Shown: positions 17,552 to 25,952, counted from the stretch's first letter. The stretch is DNA of 64,000 bases from JBBSBL01 sp963735885 (GCA_963735885.1 CAVTMP010000008.1:248001-312000), one strand, 5' to 3'. Made by a program: numbers and translations. The notes: generated by a model from the letters alone, not told the origin.

Positions 17552-19960
17552 ATGAGCCAGCACGATCGAAGCAAGCTCCCGATCCCCAGGCAGCCGTTCG
17601 CGGGAGTGGCGAACAGGACGCTCGACGGCTCGCGACCGGACTGGGAAGCGATCGGTCACGTCGAACCCCCCGACGGTGCACCGAACGTCTTGGTCGTGCT
17701 GATCGATGACGCGGGGTTCGGCAATCCGGCCACGTTCGGTGGGCCGATCGATACGCCGAACTACACGCGGGTCGCGGAGGAGGGTCTGCGCTACAACCGC
17801 TTCCATGTCACGGCGCTGTGCTCGCCGACGCGCGCGGCGCTGTTGACCGGGCGCAACAGCCATAGCGTCGGCTTTGGGTCGGTTGGGGAGTTCTCGACCG
17901 GGTTTCCCGGCTACACGGCGTTCGTGCCGGACGACTGCGTTCCGTTTCCGCGGATTCTGCGCGACAACGGGTACAGCACGGCCGCGTTCGGCAAGTGGCA
18001 TCTGACACCGGATGGCCAGCAGGGTCCCTCCGGACCGTTCGACCGTTGGCCGGTGGGTTGGGGCTTTGACTACTTCTACGGGATCCTCGGCGGGGGCGCG
18101 AGTCAGTGGGATCCGTGCCTGGCCGAGAACCAGAAGATCATCGGGACGCCGGACGCCTTCTACGACGAGGAGAGCCCGTACTACCTGCCAGATGCGATGG
18201 CGGACAAGACGATCGAGTGGCTGCACGCGATTCGTGCGCAGGACGCGGACAAGCCGTTCTTCGCGTACTTCTCGACGGGCTGCAGCCACGCGCCGCATCA
18301 CGTCTCCGAGGCGTGGGCCGAGAAGTACAAGGGCAGGTTCGACCAGGGCTGGGACAAGCTGCGCGAGGAGACGTTCGCCAGGCAGAAGGCGCTGGGCGTG
18401 ATCCCGGCGGACGCCGAGCTCACGGAGCGTGACGAGGCGTTCCCGGCGTGGGACGACGTTCCCGACAAGCTCAAGGCCTACTACGCGCGCCAGATGGAGG
18501 TGTACGCGGGGTATTCCGAGAATGCCGACTACAACGCCGGCCGGGTGATCGACGCGATCGAGGAGCTCGGCGAGCTGGACAACACGCTCATCCTGTGGAT
18601 CTGGGGTGACAACGGCGCGAGCATGGAGGGCACGATCACCGGCTCGTTCAACGAGCTGACGATGCAGAACGGCATCCCGCTGACGGACGAGATGCAGCTG
18701 CAGCTCGCTGAGCGCTACGGCGGGATCGAGGCGTGGGGAGGCCAGATGATGGACCCCCACTACTCGGCCGCCTGGGCGTGGGCGGGCAACGCGCCGTTCC
18801 AGTGGGGCAAGCAGGTGGGATCGCACCTGGGCGGCACCCGCAATCCGCTGGTGGCCCACTGGCCCGAGAGGATCAGCGAGAACGGTGCCCTGAGGACGCA
18901 GTTCACGCATGTCACGGACATCGGTCCGACGATCCTCGACATCGCGGGCATCCCGATGCCGACGCATGTCGACGGGATCGCGCAGCAGCCGATGCACGGC
19001 GCGACGTTCGCGGACTCGCTGACCGACGCGCAGGCCCCGGAGCGTCACACCCAGCAGTACTTCGAGACGATCGGCAACCGGGCGATGTACAAGGACGGCT
19101 GGTGGCTCGCGATGAAGACCGAACGCATTCCCTGGGTCTTGACACCGGAGGCCATCAAGCCCTACGCCCCCGGCGTCTGGAACCCCGACGAGGACCCTGC
19201 CGAGCTCTACTACCTGCCGGACGACTTCAGCCAGGCGAGGGATCTCGCCGCCGAGCACCCCGAGAAGGTCCAGGAGCTCAAGGACCTGTTCTGGGAGGAA
19301 GCCGAGAAGTACAAGGTGCTGCCGCTGATGGCGCCGCTCGCAGGGTTCTTCGGCATGCTGCCACCGCTGCCCGCGGTGACCAAGCACGAGTTCCGCGGCG
19401 ACGTCCAGAACGTCCTCTCGGGGATGATCCCGCGGATCTACAACCACTCGTACGCGATCAGCGCCGACCTCGTCATCCCGTCGGGCGGCGCCGAAGGGGT
19501 GATCGTCGCCGAGGCCGACCATCTGGGCGGCTTCTCGCTGTTCGTCGACGGCGGCAAGCTGACGCACACCTACTCGATGATGGGCGTCTTCGTCTTCCGT
19601 CAGCAGGCCGAGGAGTCGTTGCCTGAGGGAGCGGTGACCGTGCGCATGGAGTTCGCCGCCGACGCCGCGAAGCCGGCCACCGGCGGTGAGGTGACGTTGT
19701 TCATCGACGACCGGCCCGTCGGCCGCGGCCGCATGGATCACACGGTCCCGGTCCGCTTCTCCGGCTATGCCGGTATGGACATCGGCCGCGACAACGGGGG
19801 CGTGGTCGATCGGTCATACGAGGACCGCAAGCCGTTCGCGTTCACCGGCACGATCAACAAGGTCGTGTTCGACGTCAATCCGCACCCCTCGGCCGAGGAG
19901 GCTCACGAGCTCCACACGGCCGAACACCACGGGCACACCGCACACGCGCTCACGGCATGA
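17552..19960 (+). CDS. arylsulfatase, AtsA-like
   Basis: 802 aa from the ATG at 17552, preceded by GGAGG. The sulfatase signature LCSPTRAALLTGRNSH puts the formylglycine Cys at about residue 90, and the metal Asp pair is in VVLIDDAGFGNP (about 52-53). Further metal/sulfate ligands lie in FGKWHLTP and IWGDNGASMEG. A C-terminal beta-rich domain of about 230 aa brings it to the ~790 aa of mycobacterial AtsA. There is no signal peptide, so it acts in the cytoplasm and needs a formylglycine-generating enzyme from elsewhere. It hydrolyses sulfate esters and frees sulfate. The SulP transporter 2.6 kb downstream fits a sulfur-scavenging role. Confidence 0.95.
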   Translation: MSQHDRSKLPIPRQPFAGVANRTLDGSRPDWEAIGHVEPPDGAPNVLVVLIDDAGFGNPATFGGPIDTPNYTRVAEEGLRYNRFHVTALCSPTRAALLTGRNSHSVGFGSVGEFSTGFPGYTAFVPDDCVPFPRILRDNGYSTAAFGKWHLTPDGQQGPSGPFDRWPVGWGFDYFYGILGGGASQWDPCLAENQKIIGTPDAFYDEESPYYLPDAMADKTIEWLHAIRAQDADKPFFAYFSTGCSHAPHHVSEAWAEKYKGRFDQGWDKLREETFARQKALGVIPADAELTERDEAFPAWDDVPDKLKAYYARQMEVYAGYSENADYNAGRVIDAIEELGELDNTLILWIWGDNGASMEGTITGSFNELTMQNGIPLTDEMQLQLAERYGGIEAWGGQMMDPHYSAAWAWAGNAPFQWGKQVGSHLGGTRNPLVAHWPERISENGALRTQFTHVTDIGPTILDIAGIPMPTHVDGIAQQPMHGATFADSLTDAQAPERHTQQYFETIGNRAMYKDGWWLAMKTERIPWVLTPEAIKPYAPGVWNPDEDPAELYYLPDDFSQARDLAAEHPEKVQELKDLFWEEAEKYKVLPLMAPLAGFFGMLPPLPAVTKHEFRGDVQNVLSGMIPRIYNHSYAISADLVIPSGGAEGVIVAEADHLGGFSLFVDGGKLTHTYSMMGVFVFRQQAEESLPEGAVTVRMEFAADAAKPATGGEVTLFIDDRPVGRGRMDHTVPVRFSGYAGMDIGRDNGGVVDRSYEDRKPFAFTGTINKVVFDVNPHPSAEEAHELHTAEHHGHTAHALTA

Positions 19961-19988
19961 TGTCGAACGCCCGCGCCCGGGAGGTCCG

Positions 19989-20507
19989 ATGACGCTTGAT
20001 GACGAGACGATCGACGTCCTGATCGGGGGCTACCTGTCCAAGGACGCCGCCGAGGAGGATTACAACGCCGTGCTCGATTGCGGCGCGCACCTCCTCGGCG
20101 CGGTGGTCGTCAGCAAGGACCTGGAAGGCAACCTGTCCGTCGAGCAGACCGATCACATGGTCGCCGAGGGCGCCGCAGGCCTTGGCGCGGTCGGCTTCGC
20201 CGTCGGGCTGTTCGCGCCGCCACTGCTCGCCGCCACCGCCATCGGCGCCGTCATGGGCGCCGGGGCCGGCAAGCTCCTGCACCACAAGACCGCCGAGAAA
20301 CTGGGAGAGCAGGCGGGGGAGACGATCCCGATCGGCGGCGCCGGCCTGATCGTCGCCTACCACCACGAACACGCCGAGCCCGTCGAGGCCGCCGTGACCC
20401 GCGCCGTCCAAAGGGCCGTCGGAGAGGCTGAAGGCAACCACGTCAACGCCCTGAAGGGCGCGATCGCAGACGCCCAACAGAAGCTGGCCGCCGAAGGCGG
20501 CCCGTAG
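19989..20507 (+). CDS. DUF1269-like membrane-associated protein
   Basis: 172 aa, 28 bp after the sulfatase with GGGAGGTCCG before its ATG, so probably co-transcribed. The N-terminal ferredoxin-like segment (DVLIGGYLSKDAAEEDYNAV) is followed by a Gly/Ala-rich hydrophobic pair of helices (AVGFAVGLFAPPLLAATAIG, then AVMGAGAGKLLHHK) and a C-terminal helix. This layout matches the DUF1269 family, stress-associated membrane proteins of unknown mechanism. The conserved pairing with a sulfatase cannot be tested from this window alone. Confidence 0.75.
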   Translation: MTLDDETIDVLIGGYLSKDAAEEDYNAVLDCGAHLLGAVVVSKDLEGNLSVEQTDHMVAEGAAGLGAVGFAVGLFAPPLLAATAIGAVMGAGAGKLLHHKTAEKLGEQAGETIPIGGAGLIVAYHHEHAEPVEAAVTRAVQRAVGEAEGNHVNALKGAIADAQQKLAAEGGP

Positions 20508-20559
20508 CTCCCGACGACGGCGCCTCGGCAGCCGGGAACCCCGCGGCGATCCACTGGGA

Positions 20560-20769
20560 CTACGTCAGCGGGGGCAGGCCCTTGGCGATGAGGTCGACGC
20601 CGAAGATGAGGAACACCACGGCCGTGACCGCGTTGTTGTGGATGGCCAGCCAATCCTTCATCTCGTTCAGCCGGGTCTCGGCGTCGTCGCCGCCGACGAG
20701 GTAGTAGACGACCGGCCCGGCGATGGTGAGGCTGCCCACGATCACGAACACCAGCAGGGAGACGAGCGA
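20560..20769 (-). pseudogene. C-terminal scrap of a GAP (Sap/SfLAP) family membrane protein
   Basis: An open frame bounded by a stop at 20770-20772 reads LVFVIVGSLTIAGPVVYYLV, then ETRLNEMKDWLAIHNNAVTA, VVFLIFGVDLIAKGLPPL and a stop. This is the last two membrane helices of GAP-family proteins, with their typical LxxWLxxHNxA linker. The first four or so helices are missing and the break lies about 100 bp from the start of the long direct repeat. Sap proteins help address sulfolipids and glycopeptidolipids in mycobacteria. This fragment cannot work alone. Confidence 0.55.
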
Positions 20770-20867
20770 CTACTGCTTCTTCCTGTCGGGATGATTTCCG
20801 TCGGGCTCGCGCTCTTGACGGCTGCGATCGCTCCGGTGTCGACCCGCCCCGCGCCGTGTGTTCACGA

Positions 20868-21501
20868 CGTCTGAGCGCCGTTGCGCGCTGGTACTTGCGG
20901 CGCCGATCGCACCGACTGCGGCGAGCCACGCAGGCGGGTCCCGTCGTTTGATCGGTTGCGCAGCCCGTTCGCCGTCGCGTAGCGTCGGCGCCGTGTCCCC
21001 ACGCGGGAGCGCGGTCTTGTGATGACTGGGCTGGCTGCCCGGCGGCTCGCCGAGCGGGTCCATGGCGATGCGCCGGATCGCTACGGGGCGGCGCTGCTTG
21101 ATCACGTGCGTCGGGTTGCCGCCGCGGTGCCGCGAGAGGCGCGGACTGTCGCGTGGCTGCACGAGGTGCTGGAGTACGCGGCTGCCAGTGCGCAGGACCT
21201 GCGAGCCGCCGGGGCCAGCGAGGACGAGATTGCGGCGGTCCAGCTCCTGACCCGCGACACCGACGCCGACGCCGACGCCGACGAGGCAGCGTACGACGCG
21301 CACATCGCGCTGATCGCCGAAACCCCCGGACCGGCCGGCCGCCTCGCCCGGATCGTCAAGCGAGCTGACCTGCACGACCGCCTACGGCACCAAGACGCCC
21401 AGGCCGCCACGAGCGTCGTACGGCCCGCCTACCGCGCCGCACTCGCACGCCTCGCAGCCGTGCCGACCACGATCGACACCAGCGCCGCGCCGCGCCGCGG
21501 C
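20868..21501 (+). repeat. long direct repeat, copy 1 (~634 bp)
   Basis: Nearly identical to 24803-25434, in the same orientation with an offset of 3935 bp. It contains a -10-like TAGCGT, a 9-codon leader frame and most of an HD-domain gene. It starts at CGTCTGAGCGCC and similarity ends after CGCCGCGGC. A handful of substitutions were seen, plus a 2-bp length difference in a GACGCC tract. No terminal inverted repeats or transposase are visible, so it is a segmental duplication rather than an IS. Confidence 0.9.
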
Positions 21502-21549
21502 CGGCGAGGCCTGCGCGGCGCCCGCACGGGCGAAGCCTGGTCGGTGTAG
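21022..21549 (+). CDS. HD-domain protein, RelA/SpoT-hydrolase-like (copy 1, intact)
   Basis: 175 aa from the ATG at 21022. The pattern LLDHVRRVAAAV, then VAWLHEVLE, resembles the HD-type metal site of stand-alone ppGpp hydrolase-like phosphohydrolases (H...HE/HD, later KxADLHDRL). The expected HD is HE here, so metal binding is uncertain. A DTDADADADE tract encoded by GACGCC repeats lies mid-protein, and the C-terminus is Arg-rich. TAGCGT (20980-20985) is eight bases before a GTG that opens a 9-codon frame whose TGA overlaps this ATG. If active it would hydrolyse a nucleotide such as (p)ppGpp; this is inference. Confidence 0.7.
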   Translation: MTGLAARRLAERVHGDAPDRYGAALLDHVRRVAAAVPREARTVAWLHEVLEYAAASAQDLRAAGASEDEIAAVQLLTRDTDADADADEAAYDAHIALIAETPGPAGRLARIVKRADLHDRLRHQDAQAATSVVRPAYRAALARLAAVPTTIDTSAAPRRGRRGLRGARTGEAWSV

Positions 21550-21763
21550 TGCCGAGCCCGGGACCTCGTCGTCACCTTCGGGTCGACCACCACGATGACC
21601 CGCTGCGGGAGCGAGTTGGCGTCCAGCCCGCAGCGCGCGACCGACGCGGCCGACGGGCAACGCGGCAAGGGGGAGGTGATGCCGCAACTCGGCTGCGGGA
21701 TGACCCCGATGCCGCGCGCCGCGCGCACGATACGTTGAGCGCGCGGTACGAAGCGAAGAGCAA

Positions 21764-21784
21764 ACAGCGATGTGAGGTCGCTGT
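21764..21784 (+). promoter_or_regulatory. inverted repeat upstream of the small membrane protein gene
   Basis: ACAGCGA (21764-21770), seven bases, then TCGCTGT (21778-21784), a perfect 7-bp inverted repeat. It is followed by TTAACGTTCGATCGAGGAGG and the ATG at 21812. It could be a dimeric repressor operator or a hairpin in the leader. The rest of the 21550-21811 gap shows nothing else. Confidence 0.35.
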
Positions 21785-21811
21785 TAACGTTCGATCGAGG
21801 AGGTTCACCGC

Positions 21812-22216
21812 ATGAGCAGCGGCACGGAAGTGAGCGAGCAGGGATCGGGGTGGGTGACGTTCGCGGGCGTGATGATCATGATTCTCGCCGTCTTCAACGT
21901 GATCCGCGGGATCGCGGCGATTTCGGACTCGAAGTTCTGGATCGGCGACCAGAAGTACGTGATCGACAATCTGCACTCCTGGGGGTGGATCGTCCTGATC
22001 ATCGGGGTGATTGAGCTGTTCGTCGCGTTCGGCATCTGGACCGGCGGGCAGTGGTCGCGCTGGATCGGCGTCTTCATCGCGAGCCTCAACGCGATCTTCG
22101 CGCTGTTCTTCATCCCCGCCAGTCCGTGGTGGGCGCTCGTGCTGTTCACGCTCTCGCTGCTCGTGATCTACGGCCTCGCGGCCTACGGCGGCCGCGGCCG
22201 GGCCTCGACCGGCTGA
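21812..22216 (+). CDS. four-helix membrane protein (DUF7144-like)
   Basis: 134 aa, preceded by GAGGAGG. Four hydrophobic helices are visible: TFAGVMIMILAVFNVIRGIA, WGWIVLIIGVIELFVAFGIW, WIGVFIASLNAIFALFFIP and WWALVLFTLSLLVIYGLAAY. A polar loop (SDSKFWIGDQKYVIDNLHSW) lies between the first two. This layout matches a small actinobacterial membrane family often found near SulP transporters and stress genes. No catalytic or transport motif is visible. It is followed by a strong hairpin terminator. Confidence 0.75.
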   Translation: MSSGTEVSEQGSGWVTFAGVMIMILAVFNVIRGIAAISDSKFWIGDQKYVIDNLHSWGWIVLIIGVIELFVAFGIWTGGQWSRWIGVFIASLNAIFALFFIPASPWWALVLFTLSLLVIYGLAAYGGRGRASTG

Positions 22217-22231
22217 CGCCCGGGACTCCTT

Positions 22232-22265
22232 CGCCGCCCGCATCGTCAACCGGATGCGGGCGGCG
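22232..22265 (+). terminator. hairpin terminator
   Basis: CGCCGCCCGCAT (22232-22243) and ATGCGGGCGGCG (22254-22265) form a perfect 12-bp stem with a 10-nt loop. It starts 16 bp after the stop of the membrane protein gene. There is no U-tract. Confidence 0.7.
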
Positions 22266-22587
22266 GCTCCCTGCGCCCCACAGGCGCCCGTCCGAGGGGG
22301 ACGAATGCGAGCCGAACAACGACGGACAAGAACCAGTCCCCCCAGCACGATCGGCGTTCCGGGCGTCCGTAATGGGCCCCAGTCCTCTCCCGGACGCCTG
22401 AGTGGGCGGTCAGGCTTGGGTCGCTTGCGCTGATCCCAGCACCGGACCGAGGAGGTGATCGCCGCCTAGCATTCCCCCCCCCCGGGGAGCTACGTCCACA
22501 CGAGTTCCCCGGCACCTTAGACGCGACCCCCGACGAGAGGGAAGGCGCTGTGTCCGAGGGGCATGGGCTAATGGTTGACCTCGCGCC
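22266..22587. other. gap without a recognised gene
   Basis: About 320 bp between the terminator and the SulP gene. Reading all frames gave only Pro/Arg/Ser-rich strings without domain character. A run of C followed by GGGG occurs around 22475-22485. The SulP promoter should lie here, but no convincing -35/-10 pair was found. Confidence 0.5.
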
Positions 22588-24333
22588 ATGGCTTCTCCGA
22601 TCCCTCCGCGCGGCGCCAACCCCGCGGCTACCCGCCGCCCGGCGTCGTATGCAGCGCGCTTCTTCCCCTCGCTCCGCGGCTATGAGCGTTCGTGGCTTCG
22701 GGGCGATCTGATCGCGGGCCTCACGGTCTGGGCCATCCTGGTTCCCCAGGCGCTGGCGTACGCCAGCATCGCGGGCGTGTCGCCGGTCGTGGGCCTCTAC
22801 GCCGCCCCCGGGGCACTCGTGCTCTACGCCGCTCTGGGAAGCTCGAGGCACCTGGTGACCGGGCCGATGGCGGCGACCGCGGTCCTGTCGGCGGCCACGG
22901 TCGCCGACCTCATTCCGGCCGGGGACGGCCGCTTCGCTGCGTTCACGGCCGGGCTGGCGATCACCGCCGGCATCGCCGCGCTGCTCGCGGGCCTGCTGCG
23001 CCTCGGCTTTCTGGCCAACTTCATCAGCCAGCCGGTGCTCAAGGGGTTCATCATCGGCCTGGCGCTGACGATCATCATCGGCCAACTGCCCAAGCTGTTC
23101 GGGATCAGTCGAGGAACCGGAGACTTCTTCGAGCAGGCCTGGCATCTCGTCACCCACCTGGGGGACACCCAGGGGCTCACCCTGCTGGTCGGCACGCTCT
23201 CGCTCGCGCTGATCATCGGTCTGCGCCGGTTGGCCCCCGGCATCCCCGGCTCGCTTGTGGCTGTCGCGCTCGGGATAGCCGCCGTCAAGGCCTTCGGCCT
23301 CGATGTGCCGACCGTCGGGTCGATCAGCAGCGGCTTGCCATCGCTCGGTCTGCCCCACATCGGACTGGGGGACGCGGGCGGGCTGGCCGCCGGGGGCATC
23401 GGCGTGATGCTCATCGCGTTCGCGGAGGGGTTGGGGGCCGCGAAGACCTACGCCGCCCGCAACCACGAGGAGATCGACGCCAACCGCGAGCTGGTCGCGC
23501 TCGGCAGCGCGAACATCGCATCGGGCCTGTGCCGCGGCATGGTGGTCAGCGGCAGTCTCTCCAAGACCGCGGTGAACGTCTCCGCTGGCGCGCGCACGCA
23601 GCTCTCGGCGCTGCTCGCCGCGGGACTCACGATCGTCGCGCTGCTGTTTCTCACCGGGCTCTTCGAGGACCTCCCCGAGGCGACGCTCGCGGCGATCGTC
23701 ATCGCCGCCGTCATCGAGCTGATCGACGTGGCTGCGCTCGTCGCCCTCTACCACACGTACACCAAGCGCCTCGGCCGCCAGTACGGCTGGGTCGCGCGCC
23801 CGGACTTCATCGCCGCGATCGCCGCGCTGCTCGGCGTGACGGTCCTCGGCACCCTCCGCGGGCTCTTCTTCGGCATCGGCGTCTCACTGCTGCTGCTGAT
23901 CTACCGTGCCTCGCGGCCCTACGTCGCCGTGCTCGGCCGCACGCCCGGCCCGGACGGCACCTACCGCGACATCGAGCGCCACAGCGACGCCCGGCCACCC
24001 GACGACGTCGTCGTCCTGCGGATCGAGAGCGGCCTGTACTTCGCCAACGCCGAGGCCATCCGCTCGCGCATCCTCGACGCCGCCGCCCGCGAGGGCGTGA
24101 GCGCGGTGATCCTCGACGCCGAGACCACCCCGTTCGTGGACGTCAGCGCCGCGCGGATGCTCGCCGACGCACGCGACGAGCTCGAGACGCACGGAGTCCG
24201 GCTCGTGCTCGCGCGCAACGTCGGCCAGGTCCGCGACGTGCTCCGGTCCACCACCGGCGACAGCGACCTCACCGCGTCCTACCCGACGATCGACGCCGCC
24301 ATCCAGGCCGTCGGCGGGGTGGACGCGCCCTAG
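22588..24333 (+). CDS. SulP-family anion (sulfate/bicarbonate) transporter with STAS domain
   Basis: 581 aa. The SulP signature region appears as VWAILVPQALAYASIAGVSP, followed by GLYAAPGALVLYAALGSSRH and TGPMAATAVLSAATVA. Ten to fourteen membrane spans follow (for example FISQPVLKGFIIGLALTIII). The C-terminal ~130 aa (VVVLRIESGLYFANAEAIRS through VILDAETTPFVDVSAARML) form a cytosolic STAS domain. It imports sulfate, bicarbonate or another anion by proton or sodium symport. The nearby sulfatase suggests sulfate, but this is inference. Confidence 0.93.
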   Translation: MASPIPPRGANPAATRRPASYAARFFPSLRGYERSWLRGDLIAGLTVWAILVPQALAYASIAGVSPVVGLYAAPGALVLYAALGSSRHLVTGPMAATAVLSAATVADLIPAGDGRFAAFTAGLAITAGIAALLAGLLRLGFLANFISQPVLKGFIIGLALTIIIGQLPKLFGISRGTGDFFEQAWHLVTHLGDTQGLTLLVGTLSLALIIGLRRLAPGIPGSLVAVALGIAAVKAFGLDVPTVGSISSGLPSLGLPHIGLGDAGGLAAGGIGVMLIAFAEGLGAAKTYAARNHEEIDANRELVALGSANIASGLCRGMVVSGSLSKTAVNVSAGARTQLSALLAAGLTIVALLFLTGLFEDLPEATLAAIVIAAVIELIDVAALVALYHTYTKRLGRQYGWVARPDFIAAIAALLGVTVLGTLRGLFFGIGVSLLLLIYRASRPYVAVLGRTPGPDGTYRDIERHSDARPPDDVVVLRIESGLYFANAEAIRSRILDAAAREGVSAVILDAETTPFVDVSAARMLADARDELETHGVRLVLARNVGQVRDVLRSTTGDSDLTASYPTIDAAIQAVGGVDAP

Positions 24334-24373
24334 ACGTCGAGCGACCGCATGACCTCCGCGGTCACGAGGGCCG

Positions 24374-24727
24374 TCACGCCTGAGTGTCTGGCCCCGCGGC
24401 GGCTGCGCTTACGTCACTCCCGGTTTGCGCGCCGCCCGCTCCGCCAAAGGCGGCCGACGTCGAAGCGGGCCGCTGCGCTCGCCTTCGGCTTCGCCACCAC
24501 GCGGCGGCGCCGCCCGCAGCGACGATGCCCGTAACGGCGGCGACGGCCGCAGCGACAAGCGCGACCACCGCCAGCACGGCCGCGCCGACCGCCACCTTGG
24601 GCAGCTGACGTCGCACAACCCGGCGGAGGTAGAGGACACTGGCCCCCGTCGCGATCGTTACGAGCGCTTCGTCGACTTGACGATCGGCCCATTTCCCAAC
24701 GTCGTTGGTGTCCACGCGACGGACCAT
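24374..24727 (-). CDS. small single-span membrane protein, unknown
   Basis: 117 aa from the ATG at 24727. A short amphipathic N-terminus (VDTNDVGKWADRQVDEALVT) precedes RRVVRRQLPKVAVGAAVLAV, which runs into a long Ala/Val membrane helix. An Arg-rich stop-transfer (WWRSRRRAQRP) and a Ser/Gly/Ala tail follow. It faces the SulP gene convergently. No family was recognised. Confidence 0.5.
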   Translation of the reverse strand: MVRRVDTNDVGKWADRQVDEALVTIATGASVLYLRRVVRRQLPKVAVGAAVLAVVALVAAAVAAVTGIVAAGGAAAWWRSRRRAQRPASTSAAFGGAGGAQTGSDVSAAAAGPDTQA

Positions 24728-24802
24728 ACATGCGCGGACGATCGGCCGCAGCTCTGGGCATCGAGCCTTTGTGCGCCTCCATGAGGCCGAACTCGCGGGG
24801 TG

Positions 24803-25434
24803 CGTCTGAGCGCCGTTGCGCGCTGGTACTTGCGGCGCCGATCGCACCGACTGCGGCGAGCCACGCAGGCGGGTCCCGTCGTTTGATCGGTTGCGCAGCC
24901 CGTTCGCCGTCGCGTAGCGTCGGCGCCGTGTCCACACGCGGGAGCGCGGTCTTGTGATGACTGGGCTGGCTGCCCGGCGGCTCGCCGAGCGGGTCCATGG
25001 CGATGCGCCGGATCGCTACGGGGCGGCGCTGCTTGATCACGTGCGTCGGGTTGCCGCCGCGGTGCCGCGAGAGGCGCGGACTGTCGCGTGGCTGCACGAG
25101 GTGCTGGAGTACGCGGCTGCCAGTGCGCAGGACCTGCGAGCCGCCGGGGCCAGCGAGGACGAGATTGCAGCGGTCCAGCTCCTGACCCGCGCACGACGCC
25201 GACGCCGACGCCGACGAGGCAGCGTACGACGCGCACATCGCGCTGATCGCCGAAACCCCCGGACCGGCCGGCCGCCTCGCCCGGATCGTCAAGCGAGCTG
25301 ACCTGCACGACCGCCTACGGCACCAAGACGCCCAGGCCGCCACGAGCATCGTCCGGCCCGCCTACCGCGCCGCACTCACACGCCTCGCAGCCGTGCCGAC
25401 CGCGATCGACACCAGCGCCACGCCACGCCGCGGC
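24803..25434 (+). repeat. long direct repeat, copy 2 (~632 bp)
   Basis: The second copy of the 20868-21501 segment, two bases shorter in the GACGCC tract around 25188-25215. The shared part again includes TAGCGT (24915-24920), the 9-codon leader frame and the HD gene. It diverges after CGCCGCGGC. Confidence 0.9.
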
Positions 25435-25443
25435 GGGCGCTGA
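24957..25443 (+). pseudogene. HD-domain protein copy 2, frameshifted in the GACGCC tract
   Basis: Identical to copy 1 through AAGASEDEIAAVQLLTR, then the frame shifts because this copy lacks two bases in the GACGCC-rich tract. The original frame resumes as AYDAHIALIAETPGPAGRL, runs to LAAVPTAIDTSATPRRGGR and stops at 25441-25443. The translated product ends in an Arg-rich nonsense tail at 25301. A short tandem repeat gives an obvious slippage mechanism. Confidence 0.75.
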
Positions 25444-25465
25444 CAGCCCTCGCGGCGGCAGACGG

Positions 25466-25528
25466 CGCGCAGCCTTGAAAGCCGGGCCGGGCGACCGGTC
25501 CCGAGGGGTTCGAGTCCCGGCCCCTCCG
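25466..25528 (+). pseudogene. degenerate tRNA-Ser-like 3' relic
   Basis: Contains CTTGAAA (the same loop as tRNA-Ser(TGA)), a G/C-rich variable-arm-like stretch, GGGGTTCGAGTCCC (T arm) and CCCCTCCG (acceptor 3' strand plus discriminator). The 5' half (GGAGGGG acceptor and D arm) is absent, and the anticodon stem has mismatches. It lies just past the end of direct-repeat copy 2. It could be the far edge of an old element inserted at a tRNA-Ser gene. It is only partly similar to the intact gene at 11601. Confidence 0.5.
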
Positions 25529-25574
25529 GACTCGCGCTCCTGCCCGCGAACCTCCTGCGGGAGCCGGCCGACCT

Positions 25575-25952
25575 CTACTCCGTCAGCCCCACGGCGGCGA
25601 GGGCGTCCTGGGGGTCGTTGAACCAGCGAAAGCGAATCGCCTTGCCGTCCCTGACCGTCCAGACGTAGCCCTGGCGCCAGGCGGTCTCGATCCCGCTCGC
25701 TCCCCGACCGCGCGCTCGCACGATCACGACCACGTCCTCGCCGGCGTCGATGTAGCGCTCGGGCTCCACGCGGAAGTCGGGGAAGACGTCGCGTACCTTC
25801 GCGAAGCTGGCGCGCCCGCGCAGCGTCCCGGGCTCCACCGCGTCCGGCGGGTTGACGTACTCCACGTCGTCCGCGATGAGATCCCGGGCCGAGGCGTCGG
25901 CCGCCCAGGCGGCGTAGATCGCCTTCACGACATCGACGTTCTCCTGCGACAT
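25575..25952 (-). CDS. SnoaL-like / NTF2-fold protein
   Basis: 125 aa from the ATG at 25952. MSQENVDVVKAIYAAWAADA is the usual opening helix. DLIADDVEYVNPPDAVEPGT, then FAKVRDVFPDFRVEPERYID and VVVIVRARGRG follow the cone-shaped alpha+beta NTF2/SnoaL fold, and WTVRDGKAIRFRWFNDPQDA closes it. Members are ligand-binding proteins or small isomerases and cyclases. No catalytic dyad can be assigned with certainty. It is the common actinobacterial 'nuclear transport factor 2 family protein'. Confidence 0.85.
   Translation of the reverse strand: MSQENVDVVKAIYAAWAADASARDLIADDVEYVNPPDAVEPGTLRGRASFAKVRDVFPDFRVEPERYIDAGEDVVVIVRARGRGASGIETAWRQGYVWTVRDGKAIRFRWFNDPQDALAAVGLTE

Noticed and set aside
21550..21811. 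A small minus-strand gene (frame 21429-21728)
   Set aside because: Its composition is mixed, it overlaps the HD gene antisense and has no start signal or domain.
11601..25528. A complete, active integrative element
   Set aside because: No integrase, relaxase or phage structural gene is present and the flanking tRNA ends do not match exactly. Only remnants are supported.
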